From Phymorhynchus buccinoides (taxonomy: Eukaryota > Mollusca > Gastropoda > Neogastropoda > Raphitomidae), in NCBI GenBank assembly GCA_017654935.2, contig CM065699.1, forward strand, positions 20,241,102 to 20,305,101: a stretch of DNA of 64,000 nucleotides, given 5' to 3'. This document shows, piece after piece, positions 1 to 12,607 of the stretch; the stretch's first letter is position 1, and every line of letters begins with the position of its first letter. The translations under genes and the position numbers were made by a program. Below the pieces are notes generated by a model. That model had not been told where the DNA came from, made no database searches, and saw only the letters and a program-made list of their open reading frames with translations.

Positions 1-1560
1 TATTAATAATAATAATAATAGTGAATCATTTACATAGCGCACTCCACCAAATGTGGGACAACAAAAATTAAAAGCAAGAAATTCAACAACAAAAACAAAT
101 AATCGCTCACACACATGCAAATAGGCATACACATACACACACACACCCACACCCACACATACACGCAAGCATGTACATACACACATACACACACACGCGC
201 GCGCACACACTCGTGCACTCACACACCATTACCATCACCACCACTCACCCCACCCAAGAACACAATACAAAATACAATCAGTTGAATAAACAGGGGTGGG
301 AATTGTCCGCCAAACAGCAAATTTCCGCCAAAATGACATTGCCTTTTTTGCCAAGAAAAAGACTGCCCGCCGAAAAAAACAAAAAGAAACAACTAAAGTG
401 TATCCATTCTGATGTTGTTTGAGGGCTTCCATTACCAAAAAAGCTTCAGCATTACCTGCTGGACCCCTACTAGGGGCCTTTTGCGACCCCCAGACCCAGG
501 CTTTTCAGCTTTCGTTTACTTTTCCAATTCCCATGCCTGATAAAGCATCAATACTCTCTCTCTCGCGCGCGCGCTCTCTCTCTCTCTGTCTGACTCTCTC
601 GCAACAAAGCTGCTGTAAACATTGTAGTCAACACACAGTGAAACTAACATGGGTGGGGGGGGGGGAGGGTAAGGTGTGTGTGAGAATAGAATTGAGAAGT
701 AATGTGGCCTAAAGGTTGTGATGTACCTTGAACAAGTGGGTCTTGAGAGCTGATTTGAAACATTGCAAGGACTGGATATGGCGAATTTCGCGTGGTAAGG
801 AGTTCCAAACTGATGGGGCCGAAAAGGAAAAGGAGCGCTCACCAAACATTTTTGTTCGTGTACTAGGAACACAGAGAATTTTGGAATCTGAAGATGACCG
901 CAATTGCCTTGATGGAGTATAGACAGAAAGCATGTCAGAGATGTAGCTAGGGGCATTTCCAGAGAAATAAGAATGACATAGAGTGGAAGTTTTGTAGTCA
1001 ATACGTGCTTTGATGGGAAGCCAATGGAGGGATATCAGGAGTGGTTGAACATGATGATACTTAGAGGCCTTTAGGACAAGTCTGGCAGCAGAGTTCTGGA
1101 CTTTTTGAAGCTTGTCAATGAGGTGTTGAGGGCAGCTATACAAGAGTGAATTACAATAATCTAATTTAGAGAGAACAAAAGCGCAGACTAGTATCTTAGC
1201 AGTATCTATAGACAGGAGATGGTGAATCGTACCAATGCGACGCAGCTCACAGTATGCTGACCGACAGATAGTTTGAACTTGTGAGTCAACACTCATATCT
1301 TGAGAGATGTGGAAGCCAAGTTTTCTAGCAGAAGGAGAAAAAGGTATTTGAGTGTCACAGACAGAGATGGAATCAGGCTTTGGGTACGAAAGTTGTCTAG
1401 ATGGAGAGTAGATGAACAAGGCCTCCGTTTTGTCGACATTCAGCTTCAGTTTGTTTTGTAGCATCCATGATTTGATGTTGCGAATACAGAATTCTTGAGA
1501 AGATATAGAAGGAAGAATGGTAGATGGGGATACAAACAGGTTCAAAAAATGTATCTGTCA
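1..1560 (-). mobile_element. L2/CR1-type LINE, 3' fragment
   Basis: A minus-strand frame (1545-709, 278 codons) covers the RT thumb and C-terminus: MLQNKLKLNVDKTEALF, LSKLDYCNSLL, SLHWLPIKARIDYK and VWNSLPREIR. It is related to, but clearly diverged from, the LINE at 47554. The tail GCGCTATGTAAATGATTCAC and (TTA)n lies at 1-50. The 5' part is missing. CA/GT and TC microsatellites occupy 110-225 and 555-600. Confidence 0.82.
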
Positions 1561-1649
1561 AGTCATCCATTTTACACTGGCATTTATAAAAGAGTAAATG
1601 TGGTGTTAGCCTTTCATCATTTGTCACATGTCATGACACATATACATAC

Positions 1650-1790
1650 CTCATCCAATGGTTGATCCAGAGAGGAGATGTCAATGCCTTCTGTCATCTG
1701 GCTCCACAAAGGCAAGCATTTGGTGGCACATTGCAACAATAACTTTTCTGTCTCTTGAAAACTCTCTGTACCGCTCGTCTTCTTAAGCAC
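1650..1790 (-). CDS. ZNFX1: ZNFX1 exon e18 (helical tail)
   Basis: 47 codons in phase 0, acceptor GTTGTACAG, donor GAG|GTATGT. ESFQETEKLLLQCATKCLPL parallels vertebrate TQEDEQLVQEKMEALKATLP. The next exon, expected to carry the RZ-type zinc finger, is outside the window. Confidence 0.88.
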
Positions 1791-1794
1791 CTGT

Positions 1795-3812
1795 ACAACA
1801 GATAATGTAACAAAGATGTACAACAGATAATGTAACAAAGATGCACAACAGATAATGCAACAAAGATGTACAACAGATAATGTAACAAAGATGTACAATA
1901 GATAATGCAACAAAGATGTACAACAGATAATGCAACAAAGATGTACAATAGATAATGTAACAAAGATGTACAAAAGATAATGCAACAAAGATGTACAATA
2001 GATAATGCAACAAAGATGTACAACAGATAATGCAACAAAGATGTACAATAGATAATGCAACAAAGATGTACAATAGATAATGCAACAAAGATGTACAATA
2101 GATAATGCAACAAAGATGTACAAAAGATAATGTAACAAAGATGTACAAAAGATAATGCAACAATGTACAAAAGATAATGCAACAAAGATGTACAATAGAT
2201 AATGTAACAAAGATGTACAAAATATAATGCAACAAAGATGTACAAAACAAAGATGTACAAAGATAATGCAACAAAGATGTACATGCAACAAAGATGTACA
2301 ACAGATAATGCAACAAAGATGTACAATAGATAATGCAACAAAGATGTACAGCAACAAAGATGTACAATAGATAATGCAACAAAGATGTACAACAGATAAT
2401 GCAACAAAGATGTACAATAGATAATGCAACAAAGATGTACAGCAACAAAGATGTACAATAGATAGCAACAAAAATGTACAATAGATAATGCAAACAAAGA
2501 TGTACAACATATTATTTTGCAACAAAAATGTACAATAGTAATGCAACAAAAATGTACAACAGATAATGCAACAAAGATGTACAACAGATAATGCAACAAA
2601 GATGTACAATAGATATTGCAACAAAGATGTACAAAAGATAATGCAACAAAGATGTACAAAAGATAATGCAACAAAGATGTACAATAGATAATGCAACAAA
2701 GATGTACAATAGAAGCAACAAAGATGTACAATAGATAATGCAACAAAGATGTTCAATAGATAATGCAACAAAGATGTACAACAGATAATGCAACAAAGAT
2801 GTACAATAGATAATGCAACAAAGATGTACAACAGATAATGTAACAAAGATGTACAACAGATAATGCAACAAAGATGTACAACAGATAATGCAACAAAGAT
2901 GTACAATAGATAATGTAACAAATATGTACAATAGATAATGCAACAAAGATGTACAACAGATAATGCAACAAAGATGTACAACAGATAATGCAACAAAGAT
3001 GTACAATAGATAATGCAACAAAGATGTACAATAGAAGCAACAAAGATGTACAATAGATAATGCAACAAAGATGTACAACAGATAATGCAACAAAGATGTA
3101 CAACAGATAATGCAACAAAGATGTACAATAGAAATGCAACAAAGATGTACAATAGAAATGCAACAAAGATGTACAACAGATAATGCAACAAAGATGTACA
3201 ATAGATAATGCAACAAAGATGTACAATAGATGCAACAAAGGTGTACAATAGATAATGCAACAAAGATGTACAATAGATAATGCAACAAAGATGTTCAATA
3301 CATAACGCAACAAAGATGTACAACAGATAATGCAACAAAGGTGTTCAATAGATGCAACAAAGGTGTTCAATAGATAATGCAACAAAGATGTACAATAGGC
3401 AACAAAGATGTACAATAGATGCAACAAAGGTGTTCAATAGATAATGCGACAAAGATGTACAATAGATGCAACAAAGATGCACAATAGATAATGCAACAAA
3501 GATGTACAATAGATGCAACAAAGGTGTTCAATAGATAATGCAACAAAGATGTACAATAGATAATGCAACAAAGATGTACAATAGATGCAACAAAGATGCA
3601 CAATAGATAATGCAACAAAGATGTACAATAGATAATGCAACAAAGATGTACAATAGATGCAACAAAGGTGTTCAATAGATAATGCAACAAAGATGTACAA
3701 TAGATAATGCAACAAAGATGTTCAATAGATAATGCAACAAAGATGTTCAATAGATAATGCAACAAAGATGTACAATAGATAATGCAACAAATAGATAATG
3801 CAACAATGACTA
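1795..3812 (-). repeat. 25-bp minisatellite abutting the e18 acceptor
   Basis: About 80 units of CAACAAAGATGTACAATAGA plus TAATG, with variants of 14-27 bp. The last unit runs into the e18 acceptor: units read CTGTTGTACATC where the splice site reads CTGTTGTACAG|GT. Frames up to 573 codons over this block are artefacts. Confidence 0.94.
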
Positions 3813-3939
3813 AAGCTCTACTATCTTTATAGTTATCAGACTCCATAATAATGAGCTTTAAGGCAATGCGCTACATACATTTTCTAACTAAATAAAATAA
3901 TAAGCATAGCTCTGGCAAAGTTTGAGTAATGTCTCTGCT

Positions 3940-4250
3940 TCTGTAAAATCGTCTTTACCATTTTTTTAGCACCTGTAAGAATAGACAATACCACAAAGGA
4001 TGCAAAAGGCAAACATTAATCTAAGAAAATTGGGAAACGAATAAAAAGAAGCTGACAAAACTGGCAATGATATTGTGGCATCAACTTCTCTGTGTCTTGA
4101 AAACCTTCAGTGCAACCAAAGAATGAAATAGTGAAGCCAAGAGAGGAGATAACGAAATTGAACAAAGGGGGAATACTCTAATTAACTTCCCTCCCCTTCT
4201 AGTGCAACGTTTCTTCAGCAACTGCTGTACAAAAACAATGCAACAAATGA
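3940..4250 (-). pseudogene. Decayed copies of e18
   Basis: The plus-strand segment TTTTAGCACCTGTAAGAATA (3966) recalls the e18 acceptor edge. GTGTCTTGAAAACCTTC with AGAGAGGAGATAACG (4090-4155) recalls the exon body, and TTCTTCAGCAACTGCTGTAC (4213) a second edge. Similarity is patchy; the reading frame is lost. Confidence 0.4.
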
Positions 4251-4760
4251 AAAAGCACAAAATAAAATAAAATAAAATAGATTAGACATAGAAAAATTAG
4301 ATAAATTAAAAAAGAACTGGAAAGAACTGGCCATTGCATTATGTCTATTACTTATCACTGGAATGCATAATAATTACTTAGCTTTTATAAACTGGGTAAT
4401 GCAGGCCCAGTGTTCTTGACAGAAATAAACACATAATAAACACATGCACAATCTTAACACTCATTCACCTCCAAAGATCTTTCGATCTGTTGTGTGTCAA
4501 ATCCTGATTAGGTGAGATCTGCATGGCCGTGGTGAGCTTGGTGATTTATTCAATTTGTTAAAACTTAAATAGACATTACACACACAGCAATAACTAGAGG
4601 GCATATGTTTGCCTTTGAGAGCAAACATAACAGGATTCTCCCCTGAAACAACTGTTTGCAAATTATTCAAAATTACAATTTTGCCATATTTGGAAAGAAA
4701 AAAGAGAAGATTTTTTTTTACAAATGCAATAGTACTCTCCCAAATTGGGAGAATCCTAAT

Positions 4761-5004
4761 ACAGTTGAACCTCCCTTATAAGACTCCCTCCCATATAAGA
4801 CCTACTTCTCTGAGACATTGCCCTTCTTTGTAAGTATTAATATCACCTCCCTTATAAGACCCCTCCCTTATAAGACCCCTCCCTTATAAGACCCCGCCCT
4901 TATAAGACCCCGCCCTTATAAGACCCTGCCCTTATAAGACCCCTCCCTACAAGACCCCATTTGGGATGATTTTTTAAGGTCTTATAAGGGAGAGGTTCCA
5001 CTGT
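4761..5004. mobile_element. CTTATAAG MITE with internal expansion
   Basis: Ends CAGTTGAACCTCCCTTATAA and CTTATAAGGGAGAGGTTCCA, flanked by TA. Between them CCCTTATAAGACCCC is expanded about six times (4848-4945). The right end lies 15 bp from the e17 donor. Confidence 0.85.
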
Positions 5005-5020
5005 AAATCAAAATATTCAC

Positions 5021-5207
5021 CTTAAAAGCTCTGTCAACCTGCCGGGTCAAATCCTGACTGCACGACAGCTCTTTGGCTTTGATGAGCTTAGTCATGTATG
5101 CAAATCGCTTGGTGGCAGCAGTCAGTTCCTGCGTTCTCTGCGCCGACATGTGCTTCACCGGTTTGTACAGCAGCCTCTGTAGCACCTCCAGGTCTGCAAT
5201 CAGGGCC
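5021..5207 (-). CDS. ZNFX1: ZNFX1 exon e17 (helical tail)
   Basis: One base, 62 codons, phase-0 end; acceptor TTTCCACAG, donor AAG|GTGAAT. LIADLEVLQRLLYKPVKHMS, then ELTAATKRFAYMTKLIKA, fits the vertebrate helical region (ELSDLRSEIQRLTYLVNLL). Confidence 0.88.
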
Positions 5208-5934
5208 CTGTGGAAACACATAGACATGGGTGCAACTCCCCCAAATGAAAAAAAAACTGAAAGGCAGGGGTCCAGGGACCCATGGCCCCAGCAGGGTACA
5301 GGGGCAGAGCCCCGTCGGACGATTCAGGGGGGCAACTTAAGAGAGAGATATAACGAGACAGACAGACAGTTAAAATGACAGACAGAGACAGTTTGAGTTT
5401 GATAAGCCTTGTAAAATTATTACATTGCCTTTGTAAACTTCAAAGATAGAACTGAAGTTCAAAACGTCCCAAATCGCTTGTGGTCAATTTTAAACAAACA
5501 TTTTGATGAATTAAAAAACCTTGAATTTCAGTTTTTGGTAAAATTAAAATACTGAAATCAGTGTAAAAATGAAAAGAGTAGCACCCATGCATAGAGAGGG
5601 GAGGGGAGTGAAGGAGTCACAGATAGAGAGGGGGAGGGGAGAGAGACAGTCACAGAGAGAGTGTCAAAGTCGAAATGTTTTCTTTCTCTTCCTCTTCTGC
5701 ATTCCCAGGCCATTATGGCTCAAATGGGTGAGATACATACTTTGTCAGTAAGAAAAATGGGTGTGTGTGTGTGTGTGTCTATTTTCAGAATGCAAACAAC
5801 TGATACAGAATCAGAACCTTGACGGAGCTCTCCTTGAGTGCTTTTCTAATTTATTTCGCTTTCATCCTTCACCTTCCCCCTCCCCCCATCAAACACCCCC
5901 CCCCCCCCCACCCCCTGAAACTTCAACAACTTAC
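5208..5934. other. Intron between e16 and e17
   Basis: Purine-rich stretches (5590-5660), a short (GT)n (5760-5780) and a C-rich tract near the e16 donor (5875-5925). No element ends or RNA gene recognised. Confidence 0.55.
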
Positions 5935-6210
5935 TTTTGCTCCAAATCCTCCAAGGCCCTGAAATCTTTCGTGACGTCACAACACTTGTCGAAGATGGCC
6001 GCCATTCTCATCTGATTGGCCAGTGCCCGCGCCATATTGAGGTTGACGATGCCGTCCTTGAACACCTGACCTTGGTTGCACTTGGACGCGAAGCTCTTGT
6101 GCTGCTCAGCATCATGGGTCACTGTGGACAGCAGCGACTGCTGCAGCTTCTGGAGACCGCTCGGTGGAATGGTTGTCTTCTGCTGCACGTCCACTTTGAT
6201 TTCTTGAAAT
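5935..6210 (-). CDS. ZNFX1: ZNFX1 exon e16 (helical tail)
   Basis: One base, 91 codons, two bases; acceptor CTTTTTCAG, donor CAAAA|GTAAGT. FQEIKVDVQQKTT, then LQKLQQSLLS and ARALANQMRMAAIFDKCC, is amphipathic and Cys-poor, like the vertebrate segment EEIEIIKEKIQGS onward. Phase requires the GC donor of e15. Confidence 0.9.
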
Positions 6211-6385
6211 CTGAAAAAGAATAAATGAATAATTGAGTACATCCATAGGTACAATATACATACAAGCATGCAAACATACATACATAAACAGTTGACAAGT
6301 AGGTAGACAGACAGAGGGAGACAAAGTCAGAGACAGAAAGAGACTGGTGGATTTTTATTAATCCCTACTATCTATTTAACTTAAT

Positions 6386-6573
6386 ACTTACCAACACCTG
6401 AAACAACTGCATTAGCGTTAAGCGACCTGGAGCTATACCATAGCATATAGAAAAACGAAAGTAGGCCTCTGGCCTTGACCCCTAGCCGGATGTGGGGCGG
6501 GAGTGATCCCCCCTTACTGGTCTAGCAGTGGCTAGGCCAATGAGCGCCTACTTCCGCCATTACAAAATTTTAC
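6386..6573 (+). repeat. DIRS-2 inverted terminal repeat, left
   Basis: Reverse complement of 12409-12583, sharing CTAGCCGGATGTGGGGCGGG and TACTTCCGCCATTACAA. Confidence 0.9.
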
Positions 6574-6619
6574 AGGAAGCATCTTTATTAGTGTGGGAGG
6601 ATACAAGGGAGGGTACCTC

Positions 6620-6723
6620 GTTTGTTTCAGGTGTTGGTAAGTATTAAGTTAAATAGATAGTAGGGATTAATAAAAATCCACCAATCTACTTTAACCATAC
6701 TGTACCAACACCTGAAACAACTG
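6620..6723. other. DIRS-2 internal complementary region
   Basis: TTTGTTTCAGGTGTTGGTAA through AATAAAAATCCACC mirrors the left terminus; AATCTACTTTAACCATACTG through ACACCTGAAACAACTGCAG mirrors the right terminus. Confidence 0.9.
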
Positions 6724-7029
6724 CAGATTACCAAAGCGGAGGAGGGTAGATGCTTCAGTACCCCAACCCAACGCGTGAGAGCGAGACCTGGGCGCTTTTT
6801 CCCTTAGGGGGTTTTAAAAAAGTGGTAATTCCACTAGACCCCCTTCCCAAAAAGCCCCGAGTAACCCCTTTTACTCCTTTAGCCTATATGCGGCTTTAGA
6901 AAGGGAAGGTAAAAGGCCTGCTCCAAATATTGCCCCAAAACATCATTGCAATGATATACCCACTAAAGTACCATAGGGGGAGTCGTTGGGAGCTTGCCTC
7001 CGTACTGACGGTCTGGGCAACAACTATCG

Positions 7030-7460
7030 TCCCGGGCGACCAAAACTTTCCTGATAGAGAAAGCGTCGCCTTCGTTCCCGGCCTCAATGTCTCGGAGGTC
7101 GAGCTGAAGGAACGTGTCGCGCGACCTCCAAAAGCTTAGAGAAGCTTAGTTCCAGAAAGGAGAAGCCCGAGGGCCCCGACCGGACAGAGAAAACGGTCCG
7201 AACCGTCGGGGCCGAGGACGGAACGAAAGATGGAGATGCGAACCAGAGGCGAGGGAACGCTGCCCAGCTGATTCTAAGCCCCGAATTCTGGTAGAAAGAT
7301 CAAGGTGACCGAAGAGTACTCATCCGAGAACTCTATGATGCGGGCCAGGACGCTGAGAGCGTGAAGACCGCCAATCCTTCTGGCTGAACGACTGAGGGAC
7401 TCGAGAAGTCCTGGCAGGAGCTTGGAGGCGGACCGCGTCCAAGAAGAGAGAGACAAGGGT
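7030..7460 (-). pseudogene. Recombinase remnant of DIRS-2
   Basis: ARRIGGLHALSVL and SVTLIFLPEFGA match ARRVSGVHALSGL and SVTLSFLPEFRA of the intact DIRS. Further on, DAFSIRKVLVAR matches DTFGIRKVVLAQ. Where the intact enzyme has the catalytic Tyr (FYLRHF) this copy reads LDLRDI, so it is dead. Confidence 0.75.
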
Positions 7461-8869
7461 GACGTACAGAAAAGCCATGGCCAAGGAAATTGTAGTGATG
7501 AAGGCTACTCTGTACCCCGAAAGGGTCCGGGCAGAGAAATTTCCAGACCCGTGAAGAAAACGCCAAGAGTTCTACAGACTGTACCGTAGAAGGTCTTAAC
7601 GGATCGTACTTCCTGTCACCACCGAAGACGAACCGAACGAAAGAGTCCTGGAAAAATCCAGGAAGGCATCTCAGGAAAGAACATGGCTGACTAAAAAAGC
7701 AGCCAGGAGATGACAAACCCTGCATGGAGTCACCTAGAGCAGCCAAGGCCGATACAAAACGGACTATGAGTGGCCGGACCGGGCCACCACACGCTGCTAC
7801 GCCCTTTCGACCGGAAAAATATCGATCGAAGTGGCGAGACTGAGTCAAAAACAAATTGGCCCACATTTGCACAAGACTTGTTCAGAATGACGGGCAAGCA
7901 AAGGACCGACGACGGGAAGAAACAGCTAGTACTAAAAGATTAAGATGAGAATCCGCAAAACAGCAGATTCAACCTCTAAACTAGCAAACTGAGAAGCCAA
8001 GGAACGAATGTGCAACTGCACTTCGTAACCAACTCTACAAGCTAAGACCGTAGGAAGGCAAAATAAAAAACTGCCTCTGACGTAGGGACAGACCGAAACA
8101 GCAACATAGTTGCTATCGCATGACGTCAAATCAAACCAGATGACGCGGAAATGTCCCCACCGAAAAGGAAACATGTAGCCAAAAGCGGAACAGTGTGCAA
8201 ACGTGACGTAAACACACCTCGACTTAACCCATTTCAACAGCACTGACTCAAAATGGGGGTGGGGGGCCTGAAGGAAGGCCCAAAAACACCCAGTCGAACA
8301 ACTGAAGTTGAAAACTGACGTTTAGTGATCTGACAGCTGGGCATAGAAGATCATGTTAGCCGGACAGATGAGTCCGATCGGGACGGAACCAGACCGAAAA
8401 GGATGGCTGGAACGAGTGAACGAGTCCACTGGATGAACAACTCGTGGTTGTAATGAGAGGAAACGAGGGTCTGAAACAGAGCAAGTAAAAACCATGCCTG
8501 CCATAACAGACATCATTCGAAAGAACGGCGAAGCCGGGGCCGTTCAGAAGGAAGGCAACAAGGGTACGGTTGAACCACGCTCGGTTGCAACCGTGAAAGA
8601 AGGAGCGCACGCTCCGACTTCTCTCTGCAAGTGCCTTAGTATACCTTGGCAGGAGGAAGGAGCTCCGAAACTGACTCCATCAGACTAAGAAGTCTGAGGA
8701 GACGGAAAAGTGTGACCGACTTCGTACTGAGAGGACGGACACCAACAGAGAAAACGAGGACAGTGTCCTCCGAGGCTGAGACTGTGAATCCGACCGTGTC
8801 GAACCCATCTCCAGACAGTCTTTAAAGCGCCCCCAAAAGAGTCTCTGGCCAGAAGAATCACCAAGAGAA

Positions 8870-10110
8870 GCTAGAGCCACTCCAAAGGTTGGTTCAATCA
8901 CGGACTCAAAGAGCCTGAAAACCGCAAGAGAGGTCGTTGGAGAGGTTTTGCTCAAAGTACAGCAATGAACCGAATCAACAACGTCACAAAAGCACAGCCC
9001 TTGAGGGCTTTGGACAAAGATGCTTCCAACTGTATTACGTTGGAAGGAAAAAACTTGACCGGGCAAGACTCTTGTCACAATGGAGTTTCTCCGCTACAGC
9101 CTTAGAAGGCTTGGAGAAAGAGGGAAATGGGAGGTAGTCCCATGGACACCTAGCACCGACTTGAACGGATGAATCAACAAAAAAGCCCACGGGAACTGAA
9201 TCTTCCTTGGGCCAGGTAGACCTGCCCAAGGAGAAACGGTTAGTTACTGCGAGAAGCATAACAGAGTATCCAAGTGACGTCAGGATAACCGTGGAAAAAT
9301 CCAATTGAACGGTACTGACTGAAAGAAACGGTAGAGGATTGAGGAACAAAAATAACCGTTTAAACGGCCATGACTTGTAACGAGTAACCCAAGTCAGAAA
9401 ACAAGGCCTGACAGGCTGGGCCGAAAAAGGCCGGAAAAGTTGATAGAACGGTTGGCAGGACCGGTTGAATGAGTAATCAGGTTGAACAACCCTTGTTGTA
9501 ACCAGAAAAGCATGAAACTGAATAGAGCAAGAAAACCCATGCTCGTCAGAATCGAAGAAACGGACCACAGGAGCCGTTGCAACAGACATGAATGAAACAA
9601 AGAAAAACGATGGATCATTCCCAAAAGCCACCGTGACAAACGGAAGGTCAGAATCACCATGAGGTTCTTGAAGAATCGGAACAGAACCCGACGGTCCGTT
9701 GCCCAACCCGGTAAAATGGATCGGTGAAAGCGATCGATCAGAAGCACAAGAGCTCGAGATCAGCAGATCGAAGTAGATCTAACCAGATGATTAGATGGTA
9801 CAAGAGAACTCTTCTTGTGAGAAAACCCTTGAAGAGCCCGACGATGAACCAAAAACCGATAGAAAACGGCTGGTTCATTCACGGACTCAAAGAGCCTGAA
9901 AACCACAGGAGAATTCGTAGGAGAAAAAATTTCCCCAAATTCTCTGTGATGGGCCGAACCAACGAAGCCGCAAAGCCACAGCCCTTGAGGGCTTTGACAA
10001 AGATTCCTCCAACTGCTTGAAGTTGGAAGACTTAATCTTGGTCGGGGCAAGATTCCTGTCGCAAAGGAGCTTCTCTGCTTCGGCCTTAGAAGGCTAAAGA
10101 GAAACGGTTA
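8870..10110. repeat. Internal ~980-bp duplication in DIRS-2
   Basis: ACGGACTCAAAGAGCCTGAA, CACAGCCCTTGAGGGCTTTG and GGCCTTAGAAGGCT-like words occur at 8895-9110 and again at 9877-10100. A further pair, GAGTGGCCGGACCGGGCCA, sits at 7768 and 10213. The interior is built from repeated modules. Confidence 0.75.
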
Positions 10111-10439
10111 GCTTCTGCCATCTTCCCGGCACAAAGGAAAGCCTCTGCTTTCCGATTGGAGTGGTCCAGAAGCTTAGGAGCTTGCAAAAAGACCAGAACT
10201 CCTTTCCCTGGTGAGTGGCCGGACCGGGCCAGAACACGCTGCTACGCCCTTGCCTGGATGGAGATGGACTTAGCTAAGTCCACGTCCGAATCCACTGGAG
10301 AGCGCTGACGTTACGAGTCTCTGGGGTGGACTGTCTGGTCAGAACCAGGAGAAACCACCCGAGCTTTTTGAGGACGAGTACCCTGAAGCAGAACCCGGTG
10401 AGGGACCACAGGGGGACGGTGAACGCCCAAGCCGGACCG

Positions 10440-11400
10440 TGTGGTAGGACGGACGGACGGTGCACCGGTACCACCGGTGACCGTCGGGGAACCGTGCGGT
10501 GAGTCACCGTGCCGCCGGCTGGACGCCGGACGGATGGGAGACCGCTGCGTCTTGACGGGGGTGATGGTGGACGGGCTGAAGAACCGCTACCGTTTCCATC
10601 TTACGACGGACGGTACGGGGAACCGATATCGTGCCCTCAGGCCACGGCGGTGGCTATGGTCCACGGACCGTAGCGGGCGGTGACGAAATCGCCGGTCCAC
10701 GGACCGTGCGGTCCGTAGCGGACGGTGACGGAGACCGTAGCCGTCTGACCACACGGTCCGCCGAGGCCTCCCACCGAGGGAGGCCCGGGTCCGAAGGAGG
10801 CCTGAGGAAGCCGGAGAGGGCCCAGGCCCGGGGAGGCCGCCGCGCCCGGCGCCCGAGGCCTCCCACCGAGGGAGGCCCGGGTCCGCCGGGGGCCCGGTGA
10901 GGGAGGCCCGACGGAGCCCGGGGAGGCCTCCTAGGCCGCGGCCTCCGAGCACGGCGCCCGAGGCCTCCCACCGAGGGAGGCCCGGGTCCGGAGAGGCCTA
11001 GGACCGGGGAGGCCGCGGCCTCCGGGCACGGCCACCGAGGCCTCCCACTGAGGGAGGCCCGGGTCCGCCGGGGGACCGGTGAGGGAGGCCCGACGGAGCC
11101 GGAGGCCTAGGCCGGGAGGCCTCGTCGGTGGGGAGGCCTCCGAGCACGGCGCCCGAGGCCTCCCACCGAGGGAGGCCCGGGTCCGGAGAGGCCTAGGACC
11201 GGGGAGGCCGCGGCCTCCGGACACGGCCACCGAGGCCTCCCACCGAGGGAGGCCCGGGTCCGCCGTGGGACCGGTGAGGGAGGCCCGACGGAGCCGGAGA
11301 GGCCTAGGCCGGGAGGCCTAGGCCGGGAGGCCTAGGCCGGGAGGCCTCGTCGGAGGGGAGGCCTCATCCGTCCGTGGACGTGTCGACCGGCCTCCTGGAA
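10440..11400. repeat. Very GC-rich tandem array in DIRS-2
   Basis: Units with GAGGCCTCCCACCGAGGGAG, GCCCGGGTCCGCCGGGGG and AGGCCTAGGCCGGG recur at 10760-11360. By eye GC is above 70 percent, against an AT-rich surround. Preceded by (CGGACGGT)-type repeats at 10440-10750. Open frames in several registers are composition artefacts. Confidence 0.85.
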
Positions 11401-12408
11401 GGGAAAACACTCAACCGATGTTACCCCCACTGGGGCGAACACCGGGAGACTCTCTCCTGAGAGGCACCAACAACACCATCGGGGATTTCCCGACGGGGAA
11501 GTGGTTTTAGCCTGTAGGCCTCGGCGTCCCCGGGCGGGGAGGTGTCGAGAGGCCTACGGCCTTCCGGGCTCGAGCTCCCATCGAGATCCCGGGATGTCTG
11601 CCCGAGGTCCCAGTCAAAAGACCTCGACCGGTGGTCAGAAGGGGACCTCCTTCGCCCTCTCTCCAACACTTGGTCGGAGAGGGAGGGGAGACTAGGCGGG
11701 GCCCCGAGTGCAAGCGTGCCACTCGGAGCGACAGACATGCGCGGATGCGACTTATCCAACGAAGCATTGTCCAAACGTCCGTGTAGAAGTGGAGGCCCGT
11801 GAAGAGAGGCCTCCTGGAACAGAGAGGCATGGCAGAAAAACACACGGACGAAATGGGCCTAGAGGCCTTCTGCACAACCGAAGCAGAAGGAGGGCCGAAA
11901 TAAACAACTCGTGAAGACCAGTTTCTGGCTGAACTAGACGAAAACCGAAGAGGCCGCAGGAGTACTACGACCGTAGAGGCCTATAGATAATCATAGAGGC
12001 CCAGACGGATAAAGAACGTTTAGACTTTTTAGAAAAAGTTTGAACGGATGAATTTTTCTCACGAGGACCGAATCGGAACAATAAGAATAAAATCGTGGAA
12101 GAGAACGAACCGTAGGGTCCGAAAGAACTTGACTGATAAATAGGAACTCGAGTTGAAGAGACCAAATGACGCGCGCGCACGCGTGCACTACTAGTACTAC
12201 TAGTAGCAGTGCACGGTGAGTGACGAACAGAAAAACTAAAACTGTGAAAGTTCTAGCGAACTTAGGCTATAGAAACTGAGTCAATCGAGACTCAGTATTA
12301 CACTGAAACTGATGATAGAGAGGAACAGGAACGAACCCACCAGTTAAGAGTGTTGTAAACCAAAAAAGGTAGAAGCCAGGCAGCCCAGGTCAACAAAGAA
12401 ACGCTGGA

Positions 12409-12583
12409 AAATTGTAATGGCGGAAGTAGGCGCTCATTGGCCTAGCCACTGCTAGACCAGTAAGGGGGGATCACTCCCGCCCCACATCCGGCTAGGGGTC
12501 AAGGCCAGAGGCCTACTTTCGTTTTTCTATATGCTATGGTATAGCTCCAGGTCGCTTAACGCTAATGCAGTTGTTTCAGGTGT
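12409..12583 (-). repeat. DIRS-2 inverted terminal repeat, right
   Basis: Partner of 6386-6573. The terminal 24 bases beyond it differ from the left end, as usual for DIRS. Confidence 0.9.
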
Positions 12584-12607
12584 TGGTACAGTATGGTTAA
12601 AGTAGAT

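Larger units (their letters stand above)
6346..12607 (-). mobile_element. Second DIRS-type element, decayed
   Basis: Inverted terminal regions (6386-6573 with 12409-12583) share ACACCTGAAACAACTGCATT and CAGTGGCTAGGCCAATGAGC. An internal complementary region (6620-6723) has one half complementary to each terminus (GGTGGATTTTTATTAATCCC at the left, GTATGGTTAAAGTAGAT at the right). The only recognisable coding remnant is a recombinase C-terminus. The rest of the interior is repetitive, and GC-rich on one side. It is likely a non-autonomous derivative. Confidence 0.85.

Noticed and set aside
1617..3338. 573-codon open frame
   Set aside because: Apart from the true exon at its end it is the 25-bp minisatellite read through (a Leu/Cys/His/Ile pattern repeating with the unit); other registers are open too.
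1795..3812. CRISPR-like array
   Set aside because: Units are contiguous with no unique spacers and variable length, and the context is eukaryotic intron; it is a minisatellite. The same applies to the arrays at 16968 and 38225.
10587..11321. Several Arg/Gly/Pro-rich frames on both strands
   Set aside because: Artefacts of extreme GC content in a tandem array; all six registers are mostly open.
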